A DNA stretch of 64,000 nt from Lysobacteraceae bacterium (GCA_023954075.1 JAMLIV010000017.1:1-64000); one strand, 5' to 3'. Positions 51,301 to 60,302 are shown, counted from the first letter of the stretch. Program-made: numbers and translations. The notes: generated from the sequence alone by a model not told the origin.

Positions 51301-51435
51301 TCCTGCCGGCAAGGCGCGGTCTCGCCATCCCGGTGCGGATGGCTGCCGCGCGCTTGGCGCAGCCGGCAGAGGGTTGCCATACTTCATGCACTGGATTGCG
51401 CGGCGGGCGCGGCGGCAGGCCCCGGAGAGGTTCTG

Positions 51436-52020
51436 ATGGATGCTGGGCGCGACATCGACACGGATCAGACCTGCGAGCTGGCGCGGCGCTGCGCGGAAGG
51501 CGACGCAGCGGCGCGCGACCGGCTCTTCGCCGCCGTGTACGACGACCTGCGCCAGCGCGCCCACCGCCTGCTGCGCCAGTCCGAGGGTGCGACGCTCTCG
51601 ACCACCGCGCTGGTGCATGAAACCTATCTCAAGCTCGCCGGTGGCCGCCTCGCGCCGCAGGACCGCGCCCACTTCCACGCCATCGCCGCAGCAGCGATGC
51701 GCCAGGTGTTGCTCAACGCGATGCGCGACCGCGTCGCCGCCAAGCGCGGCGGCGGGCAGCTGTGCGTCACGCTCGGCGCGGCCGAGGACGTGGCAACAGC
51801 GGATCCGGACGCCGCGACCGACCTGTTCGCGCTGGACGCCGCGCTCACCGCGCTGGCGCGTGAGGATGCGCGCCTGGCGCAGGTGGTGGAGCTGCATTTT
51901 TTCGCAGGCCTGGGCTTTGCCGAGATCGCCGAGCTTGTGGCGCTGTCGGAACGCACGGTGGCGCGCGACTGGCGCGCGGCGCGCGCGCTCCTGCGCCTGC
52001 ACATGGCCCAGGCGCAGTGA
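51436..52020 (+). CDS. ECF-family sigma factor paired with a Ser/Thr kinase
   Basis: This 194-residue ECF sigma factor is of the kinase-linked type (TIGR02999-like). Region 2 shows LFAAVYDDLRQRAHRLLRQ and TTALVHETYLKLAGG near 32-70, and AMRQVLLNAMRDRVAAKRGGG follows. Region 4 has VVELHFFAGLGFAEIAELVALSERTVARDWRAAR near 148-180, the helix-turn-helix. No anti-sigma factor is adjacent. The next gene is a transmembrane kinase whose GTG start overlaps this stop codon, so kinase control of the sigma factor is likely (inference from this ECF group). Confidence 0.92.
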   Translation: MDAGRDIDTDQTCELARRCAEGDAAARDRLFAAVYDDLRQRAHRLLRQSEGATLSTTALVHETYLKLAGGRLAPQDRAHFHAIAAAAMRQVLLNAMRDRVAAKRGGGQLCVTLGAAEDVATADPDAATDLFALDAALTALAREDARLAQVVELHFFAGLGFAEIAELVALSERTVARDWRAARALLRLHMAQAQ

Positions 52021-54218
52021 GCCTGGACGAGATCGCGCTGCTGCGCGAGGCGCTGGAACTGCCGGAGTCCGAACGCCGGGCATTCGTCGAGCGCCGCTGT
52101 GCCGATGATCCGGCGCGGCGCGCGCGCCTGCTCGACCTCGTCGTGCTGGACGCCGAGGGCGATACCCTGCTCGACGGCGGTGTCGATGCGCTGTTGGCCG
52201 ATGCGTTTGCCGGCGACGCGGCACCCGCGCCGCCCATGGTCGATCGCAGCGGCGAAACCATCGGGCCCTGGCGCATCCTGCGGCATCTGGCCGAGGGCGG
52301 CATGGGCAGCGTCTGGCTGGCCGAGCGTGCCGACGGCGCGTTCGCCCAGACCGTGGCGCTCAAGACGATCAAACCGGGCATGGACAGCGCCGCCGTGCTG
52401 CGCGCCTTCGAGCGGGAGCGCAGCCTTCTGGCGCGGCTGCAGCATCCACAGATCGCGCACCTGATCGATGGCGGCGTCGATGCCTCGGTACGGCCCTGGT
52501 TCGCGATGCGCTACGTGGAAGGCGAACCGCTCGACCTCTGGCTGCAGCAGGCACCGCCGCTGCACCGCCGCCTGGAACTGTTTGCCTCGCTCTGCCGCGT
52601 GCTGGCCTATGCGCACCGCCAGCTCGTGGTGCATCAGGACATCAAGCCCGGCAACGTCATCGTGCAGGCCGACGGCACGCCCTGCCTGCTGGACTTCGGC
52701 ATTGGACGCATCCTGCAGGGCGACGCCGCCGGTGGCATCCAGACCGTACAGCGCTTCGCCAGCCCGGCCTACGCCGCGCCCGAGCAGATCGCGGGCGGAG
52801 CGATCAGCACCGCCACGGACGTGTATGCGCTCGGCACCATCCTGTTCGAACTTCTGACCGGGCGGCGCTACAGCGCGATGCATCGCGACGGCGACGCCAC
52901 CACGCGGCCGTCGCACGCGGTGGGTTCCGGCGACGATCCGGCGGCGATTGCGCTGCCGGCAGCGCAGCTGCGCGGCGACCTGGATGCCATTGCCGCACGC
53001 GCGCTGGCGGTCGATCCCGCGCGCCGCTACGGCGGCGCCGATCTGCTGGCCGACGATGTGGAACGCTACCTCGCCGGCTGGCCGGTGACCGCGCGTCCCG
53101 ATGGCGAGCTGTATCGCTTCTCCAAGTGGGTGCAGCGCAACCGCCTGGCCGCGACGGCGCTGCTCGCGGCGCTGCTGGCGCTGGGCATCGGGCTCGTCGT
53201 CAGCCTGCAGCAAACCCGGGTGGCGCGGCAGGAAGCGCAGCGCGCCACCGCGATGAAGGATTACCTGGTCAGCCTGTTCGACGCCGGGCGCATCAACGCC
53301 GCGGGCGTGGGCGTGCTGGACCAGCGCGTGATCGACCTGCTCGATGCCAGTGCCGATCGTCTCAAGGAGGAGCTGGCCGGCTTGCCCGAGGTGCGCGACG
53401 AGATCTACACCACCCTGGTGGAAATCTACGACGCCAACTACCGCTCCGAACGCTCTGCGGCGCTGGCGCGCGAGCGCCTCGAACAGGCCGAGCGCGCCTT
53501 CGGCACCGATGATGTGCGGGTGGTGCCGGCGCTGACGCTGCTGGCGGGCGTGCATCTCAACCAAGCGGAGAACGCGCCGGTGCCGGCGCTGCTGGAGCGC
53601 GCCCAGGCGCTGCTGGATGCCGCCAACGAGCACGATTCGCTGACCCAGGCCCTGATATGGCAATACCGCGGCGTACTGGCGGATCGCGAGGGCCGGGTCG
53701 ACGAGGCCGTCGCCCTGCTGGGGCGCGCCGTCACCCTCTTGCGCGAGCGTTTCCCCGGCAGCGACGAACGCATCATCACGCTGTTGCAGTTGCTCCAGGC
53801 CCTGCCCGCGGCACAGAACCCGGCCCACGCGCAGGCGCTGATCCGAGAAATGCGCCAAGCGGTGCGGGAAAAGCACGGTACGGAGCACGTCTACGACGTG
53901 CAGGTCGACGTGATGGAGGCCCAGCTCCTGTCCGCGCTCGGCCGGTTCGGCGAGAGCCGGGACATCTTGCGCCGCGCCGTTCCGCGCATGCAGCACTTCT
54001 TCGGGGAATGGCATCACGACGTGTTCGCCATGCGCTTCCAGGAAATCGGCGTGCTGCTGGCCATGGACCGGCTCGACGAGGCCGAGGCGCTCTGGCGCGA
54101 GGTGGACGCCCAGCGCCAGGCGCACGCGGCCGCCGCGCCGGATCTGGCCGAGGGATTCCGGGCCCTTCGCGAGCAGATCGATGGAATGCGCGCGCAGGGC
54201 GGCACCGCGCCACAATAG
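52017..54218 (+). CDS. Transmembrane serine/threonine protein kinase with TPR-like C-terminus
   Basis: This 733-residue kinase has a cytoplasmic helical N-terminus (1-75) and a Hanks-type kinase domain (about 84-345). The glycine loop is HLAEGGMGSVWLAE, the Lys is in VALKTIKPG, the catalytic loop is HQDIKPGNVIV near 205, the DFG is LLDFGIG, and APEQIAGG closes it. HQD replaces the usual HRD, so the activation mode may differ. One membrane segment (about 375-395) precedes a helical TPR-like region (400-733), probably periplasmic. It starts with a GTG overlapping the ECF sigma stop. The signal and target are unknown; the sigma factor is the obvious candidate. Confidence 0.92.
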   Translation: MSLDEIALLREALELPESERRAFVERRCADDPARRARLLDLVVLDAEGDTLLDGGVDALLADAFAGDAAPAPPMVDRSGETIGPWRILRHLAEGGMGSVWLAERADGAFAQTVALKTIKPGMDSAAVLRAFERERSLLARLQHPQIAHLIDGGVDASVRPWFAMRYVEGEPLDLWLQQAPPLHRRLELFASLCRVLAYAHRQLVVHQDIKPGNVIVQADGTPCLLDFGIGRILQGDAAGGIQTVQRFASPAYAAPEQIAGGAISTATDVYALGTILFELLTGRRYSAMHRDGDATTRPSHAVGSGDDPAAIALPAAQLRGDLDAIAARALAVDPARRYGGADLLADDVERYLAGWPVTARPDGELYRFSKWVQRNRLAATALLAALLALGIGLVVSLQQTRVARQEAQRATAMKDYLVSLFDAGRINAAGVGVLDQRVIDLLDASADRLKEELAGLPEVRDEIYTTLVEIYDANYRSERSAALARERLEQAERAFGTDDVRVVPALTLLAGVHLNQAENAPVPALLERAQALLDAANEHDSLTQALIWQYRGVLADREGRVDEAVALLGRAVTLLRERFPGSDERIITLLQLLQALPAAQNPAHAQALIREMRQAVREKHGTEHVYDVQVDVMEAQLLSALGRFGESRDILRRAVPRMQHFFGEWHHDVFAMRFQEIGVLLAMDRLDEAEALWREVDAQRQAHAAAAPDLAEGFRALREQIDGMRAQGGTAPQ

Positions 54219-54223
54219 CGCGC

Positions 54224-54643
54224 ATGGATCACCCGCAGACTTCCGCGTCGACCGCCCTGCCGCGCCGCCGGCGCGTCCAGCCCGGCCGCTTCCGCTGGCT
54301 GTGGATCGCGCTGGCCTGGCTAGCGCTGGGTTTGGGCATCCTCGGCATCGCGCTGCCGGGCCTGCCCACCGTGCCCTTCATCCTCGCCGCCTCGTTCTGC
54401 GCCGCGCGTGGCTCGCGCAAGCTGCACGTGTGGATGCGCCGGCACCGCCGCTTCGGGCCGATGATCCGCAACTGGGAAGACCGCGGCGCGGTCAGCCGCC
54501 GCGCCAAGTGGCTGGCGAGCGCGATGATGGCGCTGTGCTCGCTGCTGATGGCCCTCAGCCCTTCGCCCTTCTGGGCCTGGGCCACGGGCAGCGCGATCAT
54601 GCTGATCGTCGCCATCTGGCTGTGGCTGCGGCCGGAGTCGTAG
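54224..54643 (+). CDS. DUF454 (YbaN-like) inner-membrane protein
   Basis: This 139-residue protein has a basic N-terminus and three hydrophobic segments. The family pattern is LALGLGILGIALPGLPTVPFILAASFCAARGSRKLHVWM, here split across residues 35-75, then a hydrophilic loop WEDRGAVSRRAKW and a closing hydrophobic hairpin. The function of DUF454/YbaN is not established. The start, 5 bases after the kinase stop, suggests co-transcription. Confidence 0.88.
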   Translation: MDHPQTSASTALPRRRRVQPGRFRWLWIALAWLALGLGILGIALPGLPTVPFILAASFCAARGSRKLHVWMRRHRRFGPMIRNWEDRGAVSRRAKWLASAMMALCSLLMALSPSPFWAWATGSAIMLIVAIWLWLRPES

Positions 54644-54701
54644 ACTCCCGCAACGCGCGCTCGCCGCGGCGGCGGGTGGCTGCCCATCCGGGAGACCTCT
54701 C

Positions 54702-56027
54702 ATGCGCCTGCGTTCCGCCCTGCCGCTGCTCCTGCTGCTCGCCGCGCCCGGTGCCTGGAGTGCCACCCATCAGGTCGGCCCGACGCGGCCCCACGCCACG
54801 CTCGATGCGCTGTTTGCCGCCGTCGATCTGGCGGGTGGCGACGTGGTGGAGGTCGATGGCGGCGTGACCTACGCCGGCGGCGTGATCGTGCCGCCGGCGG
54901 ACGGCGGCAGCCCCGGCAATCCGGTGGTGATCCGCGGCCTGCGCGCCAGCGGCCTGCGTCCGGTGCTTTCCGGCGGCACCAACACCATCGAGTTCCGCCG
55001 CGCCGACCACGTCGTGTTCGAAGGATTCGAGGTCACCGGCGGCAGCTCGCGCTGCGTCTTCGTTGTCGCCCACGAGATCACCCTGCGCGATCTGTTGATC
55101 CACGACTGCCCGAGCCACGGCGTCCTCAGCGCCGACAGCCATTCGGGCACCCTCACGCTGGAATTCAGCGAGATCCATTCCGCCGGGAGCGGCACCACGC
55201 GCCACGCGCTCTACATCCAGAGCGACGAAATGACCCATCCCGGCTCGGTTTTCCGGATGCGCTGCAACTACGTCCACTCCGGCACCGGAGGCAACCTGCT
55301 CAAGAGCCGGCACGAGCGCAGCGAGATCCACTACAACTGGTTCGAAGGCGCGGCCTACCACGAGCTGGAGCTGATCGGCCCGGATGCGGTGACGCAGCTG
55401 CCCGGCTGGACCCCGGGCCTCGTGCGCGAGGACCAGGACGTGGTCGGCAACGTCATCGTGCACTCCAATCCGGGCTTCGGCGCGGTGATCCGCGTCGGCG
55501 GCGACGGCAGCGGGGAAAGCCGCGGCCGGGTGCGTTTTGCCAACAACACCATCGCGGTCACCAGCGGGAGGGACGCGACCGTATTCCGCATCTTCGACGG
55601 CATCCAGGCGGTGGAGGCGCACAACAACGTGCTGGCCGCGCCCAGCGGCGGCACCCTGCGGGTGGAGCGCACGGTGGAAGCGCAGTGGACGAACGGGCGC
55701 CAGGTCGGCGGCAGCAACAACTGGGTGCAGAGCGATGCGACCTATCTGCCGCCGGAATGGATCGGCACGCTGCTGGGGACCAGCGCCGGCTTCGTCAACG
55801 CCGGCGGCCTCAACTTCATCCCGACCGCCGGCAGCCCGCTGCTGGATGCGGCCAACCCCGCGCCGCAGCCCATTCCCGGCTACGCCGTGCCCGATACGCT
55901 GTTCCCGCCGACGCTGCAGCCGCAGCGTGGACCGGACTGCACGCCGCGCCTCGCCAGCGGCACGCTCGACATCGGCGCGCTGGAGCGCGACGCGAACGCG
56001 CTGTTTGTCGACGGGTTCGAGGGATGA
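54702..56027 (+). CDS. Secreted right-handed parallel beta-helix protein with DGFEG tail
   Basis: This 441-residue exported protein has a signal peptide at 1-20 (RLRSALPLLLLLAAPGAWS). The body is made of repeating short strands with regular Gly/Asn turns (GGTNTIEF, VVFEGFEVTGGS, NVIVHSNPGFG, NNTIAV, HNNVLAA), typical of parallel beta-helix or polysaccharide-lyase-like folds. No catalytic motif is recognised. It ends ALFVDGFEG. I associate a terminal F-x-DGFE motif with many secreted proteins of Lysobacterales, possibly a sorting or assembly tag. No neighbouring carbohydrate gene suggests a substrate. Confidence 0.8.
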   Translation: MRLRSALPLLLLLAAPGAWSATHQVGPTRPHATLDALFAAVDLAGGDVVEVDGGVTYAGGVIVPPADGGSPGNPVVIRGLRASGLRPVLSGGTNTIEFRRADHVVFEGFEVTGGSSRCVFVVAHEITLRDLLIHDCPSHGVLSADSHSGTLTLEFSEIHSAGSGTTRHALYIQSDEMTHPGSVFRMRCNYVHSGTGGNLLKSRHERSEIHYNWFEGAAYHELELIGPDAVTQLPGWTPGLVREDQDVVGNVIVHSNPGFGAVIRVGGDGSGESRGRVRFANNTIAVTSGRDATVFRIFDGIQAVEAHNNVLAAPSGGTLRVERTVEAQWTNGRQVGGSNNWVQSDATYLPPEWIGTLLGTSAGFVNAGGLNFIPTAGSPLLDAANPAPQPIPGYAVPDTLFPPTLQPQRGPDCTPRLASGTLDIGALERDANALFVDGFEG

Positions 56028-56325
56028 CGTGATCGTCCAGCCGTGCTGCACGGCGCGCCACCGGTTCGCCGACCGTCCGCGCCAGGAAGACGCGCGATGC
56101 GAGCGCCTGCGCGAGCTGATCCGTCGCCTGCGCGGAGTCGCTGCCACAGCGCCGCGGGCGAACTTCGCAGTCGCGTGCGGGTGTTTTTCCTAGGCGAGCT
56201 CCCCGCAGGCTCCGATGCGTGCGTCCGGCGTGCGCCGATGGGTGCGCAGCGGCGCGTTTCGCACACTGTCTCCACCGGCCGGGAAGCCTCCCGACGGATT
56301 CGCACTCACACACCGGAGACACGCC

Positions 56326-56613
56326 ATGAACCGTTTTGCCCTCGTCCTCAAGTCCCTGTTCCTTTCCCTCGTGCTGAGCGCCTCGGCGTTCGCCGCCGGC
56401 GCGGTCAACATCAACACCGCCGACGCGCCGGCGCTGGCCGCCGGCCTCACCGGCGTCGGCCCGGCCAAGGCGCAGGCCATCGTCGAATACCGCCAGGCCA
56501 ACGGGCCGTTCAAGAGCGCCGACCAGCTCGCTGCGGTGAAGGGCATCGGGCTGGCCACGGTGGAAAAGAACCGCGACCGCATCGAGCTTGGCGGCACCCC
56601 GCGCACCAAGTGA
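56326..56613 (+). CDS. ComEA-family helix-hairpin-helix protein
   Basis: This 95-residue secreted or periplasmic protein has a signal peptide at 1-24 ending SAFAAG. Two helix-hairpin-helix motifs follow: VNINTADAPALAAGLTGVGPAKAQAIVEYR and FKSADQLAAVKGIGLATVEKNRDRIEL. These motifs bind DNA non-specifically, and ComEA takes part in DNA uptake during natural transformation, but similar short proteins also exist without that role. The ATG at 56326 is well placed before the signal peptide. It ends at a strong hairpin. Confidence 0.88.
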   Translation: MNRFALVLKSLFLSLVLSASAFAAGAVNINTADAPALAAGLTGVGPAKAQAIVEYRQANGPFKSADQLAAVKGIGLATVEKNRDRIELGGTPRTK

Positions 56614-56631
56614 TGCCGTTCCACTCGAAGT

Positions 56632-56661
56632 GCCCCGCGGCTTGATTGCCGCGGGGCGTTT
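56632..56661 (+). terminator. Hairpin terminator after the ComEA-like gene
   Basis: GCCCCGCGGC and GCCGCGGGGC form a perfect 10-bp GC-rich stem around TTGATT, followed by GTTTG. It lies between two convergent genes and may serve both, though the T-tracts are short. Confidence 0.75.
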
Positions 56662-56701
56662 GCGCGCGTGTGGACGGCTGCTGCGACGCGCGCGGCGTCG
56701 A

Positions 56702-57379
56702 TCAGGCCGGATCGGCCGCAAACCGCGCCTGCATCCACCCCGCAAGGTCGCGGATTTCCTCGGCGCAAACGGCGTGGGGCATGGGGTAGCGGTGCCATTC
56801 CACCCGATAGCCGAGCGCGCTGAGCGCATCGCGGCTGGCTTCGGCGCGGGGAATCTGGATCACCGGGTCGATGCTGCCGTGAGCCATGAAGATGGGGGTT
56901 TCCCGGTTGGCCGAAGCGGCCTCGGCTTCCAGCGTCCAGGCCAAAGGCAGGTAGGTGGACAGGGCGATGATGCCGCCCAGCGCGTTGCTCTGGCGCAGGC
57001 CGGCGGTGAGCACGATGGCGCCGCCCTGCGAGAACCCGGCCAGGAGGATGCGCCCGGCGGCGATGCCGCGCGCAATCTCGCGTTCCACCAGGCGGTCGAC
57101 AAAGGCCGCCGAGGCGCGGATGCCGGCCTCGTCCTGCCGTACATCGAGGTCCACGCCAAGGATGTCGTACCAGGAGCGCATCCGGGCGCCGCCGTTGATC
57201 GTGACCGGCTGCACCGGCGCGTGCGGGAAGACGAAGCGGATGGCGGGCCAGTCGCGCTGCACGAGTTCCGGCACGATGGGTTCGAAGTCGTGGCCGTCGG
57301 CCCCCAGGCCGTGCAGCCAGATCACTGCCCACGCCGGTGCGGGGCCGGTCTGGCGTTCGATGCCGTCGAAGTCGGTCAC
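56702..57379 (-). CDS. Carboxylesterase/phospholipase-family alpha/beta hydrolase
   Basis: This 225-residue esterase has AVIWLHGLGADGHDFEPIVPEL at the start, holding the oxyanion region. The nucleophile motif is LLAGFSQGGAIVLTAGL near 114-130. The acid is likely in HGSIDPVIQIP, and the catalytic His in YPMPHAVCAEEI near 205. This is the family of acyl-protein thioesterase-like and EstB carboxylesterases. The substrate is unknown. Length is typical. Confidence 0.93.
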   Translation of the reverse strand: MTDFDGIERQTGPAPAWAVIWLHGLGADGHDFEPIVPELVQRDWPAIRFVFPHAPVQPVTINGGARMRSWYDILGVDLDVRQDEAGIRASAAFVDRLVEREIARGIAAGRILLAGFSQGGAIVLTAGLRQSNALGGIIALSTYLPLAWTLEAEAASANRETPIFMAHGSIDPVIQIPRAEASRDALSALGYRVEWHRYPMPHAVCAEEIRDLAGWMQARFAADPA

Positions 57380-57475
57380 AGTCGGTTCCTTTTCTGGTCA
57401 GTGGCTTGCCGTATCGCGAATCAGTGTAGCCGGCGGCGTTGGTCCGGTTCGCGCCACCGCGGGCGCCGGCGCGGT

Positions 57476-57481
57476 GATAAT
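57476..57481 (+). promoter_or_regulatory. Candidate -10 element upstream of the 57560 gene
   Basis: GATAAT lies 78 bases before the ATG at 57560, in the divergent spacer with the esterase gene. No clear -35 was found. Confidence 0.35.
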
Positions 57482-57559
57482 GTCGCGTCGGTGCCGCGCC
57501 GAAGGCCTCATGGTCGCGCGCATCGACAGGTTCCACATGCTCCGGGGAAACGAGAAGTC

Positions 57560-58060
57560 ATGTACAGCATTCCGGTTCACTGCGATGCCCACGGTGGCTG
57601 GGGCATGCTGCACGGCGTCGTGCATCTGGAGGAGGGCCGGCTGCGGCTGGAGTACCAGACCGGCGACGCCGTGCTGGGCCTGCTGCGGTCGGCCAGCAAG
57701 GAGCTGGTGGCTGGCTTGGATGCGGTGGCGAGCGTGCGCTACCGGTCCGGGTTTCTCTGGATGAGCCCGAAGATCGAGCTGGAGTTTTCCGACTTCAAGC
57801 TGGTCAGCAGCGTGCCGGCGGGCTATTCGGGCAAGCTTGCGCTGAAGGTGCCACGCGACAGCCGCGCGATGGCGCGAAAATTCGTCGAGGAACTGGATCG
57901 GGAGCTGTCGTTCCGGCGGCAGCTGCGATTGGAGCAGGACATCCAGCGCCTGAGCCGGGCCGATCCGCGCCCGCAGCATGATGAAGCGGCTGCTGTTGAA
58001 CCACCGGCCGCGCGGCGTCCGGGATCGTCGGCCGACGGTGCCCATGCGGTGCGTGAGTGA
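57560..58060 (+). CDS. Uncharacterised soluble protein upstream of mla genes
   Basis: I do not recognise this 166-residue protein. Residues 1-100 look like a beta-rich domain (YSIPVHCDAHGGWGMLHG, LRLEYQTGDAVLG, DFKLVSSVPAGYSGKLALKVP). Residues 100-130 look like a helix (ARKFVEELDRELSFRRQL), and the last 35 residues are low-complexity. No membrane segment or catalytic motif is apparent. It stands alone, with about 150 bases to mlaF. The frame is open upstream, but the ATG at 57560 gives a coherent start. Confidence 0.7.
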   Translation: MYSIPVHCDAHGGWGMLHGVVHLEEGRLRLEYQTGDAVLGLLRSASKELVAGLDAVASVRYRSGFLWMSPKIELEFSDFKLVSSVPAGYSGKLALKVPRDSRAMARKFVEELDRELSFRRQLRLEQDIQRLSRADPRPQHDEAAAVEPPAARRPGSSADGAHAVRE

Positions 58061-58118
58061 CGGCGCGCACATGAATTGCGCCTGAGCCTGTCCGCTGGCG
58101 TGGAGAACGCCGGCGAAC

Positions 58119-58124
58119 GATAAT
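58119..58124 (+). promoter_or_regulatory. Candidate -10 element of the mla operon
   Basis: GATAAT, with a poor -35 (TGGCGT) at 17 bases upstream (58096-58101), lies 88 bases before the mlaF ATG. Confidence 0.45.
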
Positions 58125-58211
58125 CGCCAGTCCTTTCATGCAATCGCCCGGTACGCGCACGACAGGTGCGGCGGGGTGCTGCGGGCCGTTCTGCGAGGCG
58201 TTCCGAGATCC

Positions 58212-59009
58212 ATGACCCCACCTGAAGATGCCGCCGTCGTTTTCGACAGGGTCACGCTGGCCTACGGTCCGCGCACGATCCTGTCGGGCGTGGACATGGC
58301 GATGCCGCGCGGCAGCATCACCGCCGTGCTGGGGCCGTCGGGCGCAGGCAAGTCCACCCTGCTGCGCGCCGCGGTGGGCGAGCTGGATCCTTCCGCCGGG
58401 CGCATCACCGTGCTGGGTGCGCCCTTGCCGCGCCCGAGCGTGCGCAGCCTGTTCGCGCTGCGCCGCCACATGGGCGTGATGCTGCAGGGCAACGGCCTCC
58501 TGAGCGACCTCGACGTGTTCGAAAACGTGGCGCTGCCGCTGCGCACCCACACCCGGCTGCCCGAGGCGCTGATCGTCGAGCTGGTGCGGATGAAGCTCGC
58601 CGCGGTCGGGCTGGCCGAGGCCGGCGCGCTGGAGGTCAACGAGCTGTCCGGCGGCATGGCCAGGCGCGTGGCGCTGGCGCGTGCGGTGGTGATGGATCCG
58701 CCGCTGATGTTCTACGACGAACCGCTGACCGGCCTGGATCCCATCGCCTGCGGCGTCATCGTCGAGCTGATCCGCGGCCTCAACGAGGCACTCGGCATGA
58801 CCAGCCTGGTGATCTCGCACAACATCCACGAGGTGGTTGCCATTGCCGACCAGGTGCTGATCGTGGCCAATCGCGGCATCGTTTTTGCCGGCGCGCCGGA
58901 CGAGCTGGCCGCCACCGATGATCCGCTGGTGCGCCAGTTCATGGACGGCCTGCCGGACGGACCGATCGGTTTCGACTACCGCGCCACGAAGAAGGCGAAC
59001 CATGGCTAG
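58212..59009 (+). CDS. mlaF: Phospholipid transport ATPase MlaF
   Basis: MlaF (265 residues) is the cytoplasmic ATPase of the MlaFEDB complex that moves phospholipids between inner and outer membranes to keep outer-leaflet asymmetry. Walker A is VLGPSGAGKSTLLRA near 40-54, the signature is ELSGGMARRVALARAV near 149, and Walker B is PLMFYDEPLTGLDPI near 170. The LSGGM form is typical of MlaF. The ATG at 58212 is preferred over one 12 codons upstream. mlaE starts 8 bases before its stop. Confidence 0.95.
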   Translation: MTPPEDAAVVFDRVTLAYGPRTILSGVDMAMPRGSITAVLGPSGAGKSTLLRAAVGELDPSAGRITVLGAPLPRPSVRSLFALRRHMGVMLQGNGLLSDLDVFENVALPLRTHTRLPEALIVELVRMKLAAVGLAEAGALEVNELSGGMARRVALARAVVMDPPLMFYDEPLTGLDPIACGVIVELIRGLNEALGMTSLVISHNIHEVVAIADQVLIVANRGIVFAGAPDELAATDDPLVRQFMDGLPDGPIGFDYRATKKANHG

Positions 59010-59742
59010 CCAACTCGCCGCGCTCGGCGCCTTCGGGCTGTTCCTGCTGCGCATCCTGGGCGCGATCCGGTTCACGCGGCCGCAGCTGCGCGACACCATC
59101 CGGCAGATCTACGTCATCGGCGCGCGCTCGGTGCCGATCATCGCGGTGGGCGGTGCCTTCGTGGGACTTGTGATGACGCTGCAGGGCTACCGCACCCTGG
59201 TCACCTTCGGTGCCGGCAACGCGCTGGGCACGATGCTCTCGCTCACCGTGTTCCGCGAGCTGGGGCCGGTGCTCACGGCGATCCTGTTCTGCGGGCGCGC
59301 GGGTTCCGCGATGGCGGCCGAGCTGGGCCTGATGCGCGCCACCGACCAGATCACCTCGCTCTCGATGATGGCGATCGATCCGGTCGGCAAGGTGGTGGTG
59401 CCGCGCTTCCTCGCCGGCTTCATCAGCGTGCCGCTGCTGACCGCGGTATTCATTGCCTTTTCGATCCTCGCCGGCTGGCTGCAGGCGGTCTACATCCTGG
59501 GCGTGGATTCGGGCTACTTCTGGGCCTCGCTGCAGTCGAGCGTGGACCTGTACGAGGACTATGGCCAAGCCTTCGTGAAGGCGATCGTGTTCGGTGCGTT
59601 TTGCGCGCTGATCGCCACCCACGTGGGCTACCACGCCAAACCGACCCCGGAAGGCACCTCGATCGCCACCACCCAAGCGGTGGTGTACGGCTCGCTGATG
59701 GTGCTGTTCCTGGACTTTCTGCTCAGCGCGACCTTGTACTGA
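59002..59742 (+). CDS. mlaE: Phospholipid transport permease MlaE
   Basis: MlaE (246 residues) is the membrane-embedded permease of the complex. It has five hydrophobic segments, the SVPIIAVGGAFVGLVMTLQGY stretch near 46-66, the ELGPVLTAILFCGRAGSAMAAELG core near 91-114 and FGAFCALIATHVGYHAKPTPEG near 201-222, all hallmarks of MlaE/YrbE permeases. It overlaps the end of mlaF. Confidence 0.96.
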   Translation: MASQLAALGAFGLFLLRILGAIRFTRPQLRDTIRQIYVIGARSVPIIAVGGAFVGLVMTLQGYRTLVTFGAGNALGTMLSLTVFRELGPVLTAILFCGRAGSAMAAELGLMRATDQITSLSMMAIDPVGKVVVPRFLAGFISVPLLTAVFIAFSILAGWLQAVYILGVDSGYFWASLQSSVDLYEDYGQAFVKAIVFGAFCALIATHVGYHAKPTPEGTSIATTQAVVYGSLMVLFLDFLLSATLY

Positions 59743-59786
59743 GGCGTGCGCGGCGTTGATGATGAACTGATGCGGAGGGTGTGCTG

Positions 59787-60278
59787 ATGGCCAGTCCCAA
59801 GACCGAGTGGAGCGTGGGTGCCTTCATCCTGATGGGGTTTGCCTGTGCGCTGGTGCTCGCGTTCGCCTCGACCAACTCGGCCGATCGCATGGGCGGTGCC
59901 AGCTATCGGGTCACCGCCAGCTTCACCAACGCCGGCGATCTCAAGGCGCGCGCGCCGGTGAAGATCGCCGGGGTGAAGGTGGGTGAGATCGAGTCGATCT
60001 CGCTCGATCCGAACTTCGATGCGAAGGTCACCCTGCGCCTGCAGCAGTCTGCCGGCGAGTTGCCGGCAGACACGGGTGCCGCGATCTTCACCAGCGGCCT
60101 GCTGGGCGAGCGCTACATCGGCCTGTCGCCCGGCGGCGATCCCGAGCCGCTCAAGGACGGGGACGAGATCCTCCTGACCCAGCCGGCCGTGGTGCTGGAG
60201 CAGCTGATCGGGAAATTCCTGTTCAACGCCGATTCCGCCCGCAGCGACGATGCTGGCGGCGGCGCGCCCGCGCGCTGA
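59787..60278 (+). CDS. mlaD: Phospholipid transport protein MlaD (MCE domain)
   Basis: MlaD (163 residues) is anchored by one N-terminal membrane segment (about 8-28) and forms a periplasmic hexameric ring with a hydrophobic channel. The MCE domain shows YRVTASFTNAGDLKARAPVKIAGVKVGEIESISLD near 40-75 and FTSGLLGERYIGLSPGGD near 103-120. The ATG at 59787 follows GGAGGG-like bases; a GTG two codons upstream is in frame. Length is normal. Confidence 0.94.
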   Translation: MASPKTEWSVGAFILMGFACALVLAFASTNSADRMGGASYRVTASFTNAGDLKARAPVKIAGVKVGEIESISLDPNFDAKVTLRLQQSAGELPADTGAAIFTSGLLGERYIGLSPGGDPEPLKDGDEILLTQPAVVLEQLIGKFLFNADSARSDDAGGGAPAR

Positions 60279-60302
60279 TCCCTTCGACAACGAGAAGAAA
60301 CC

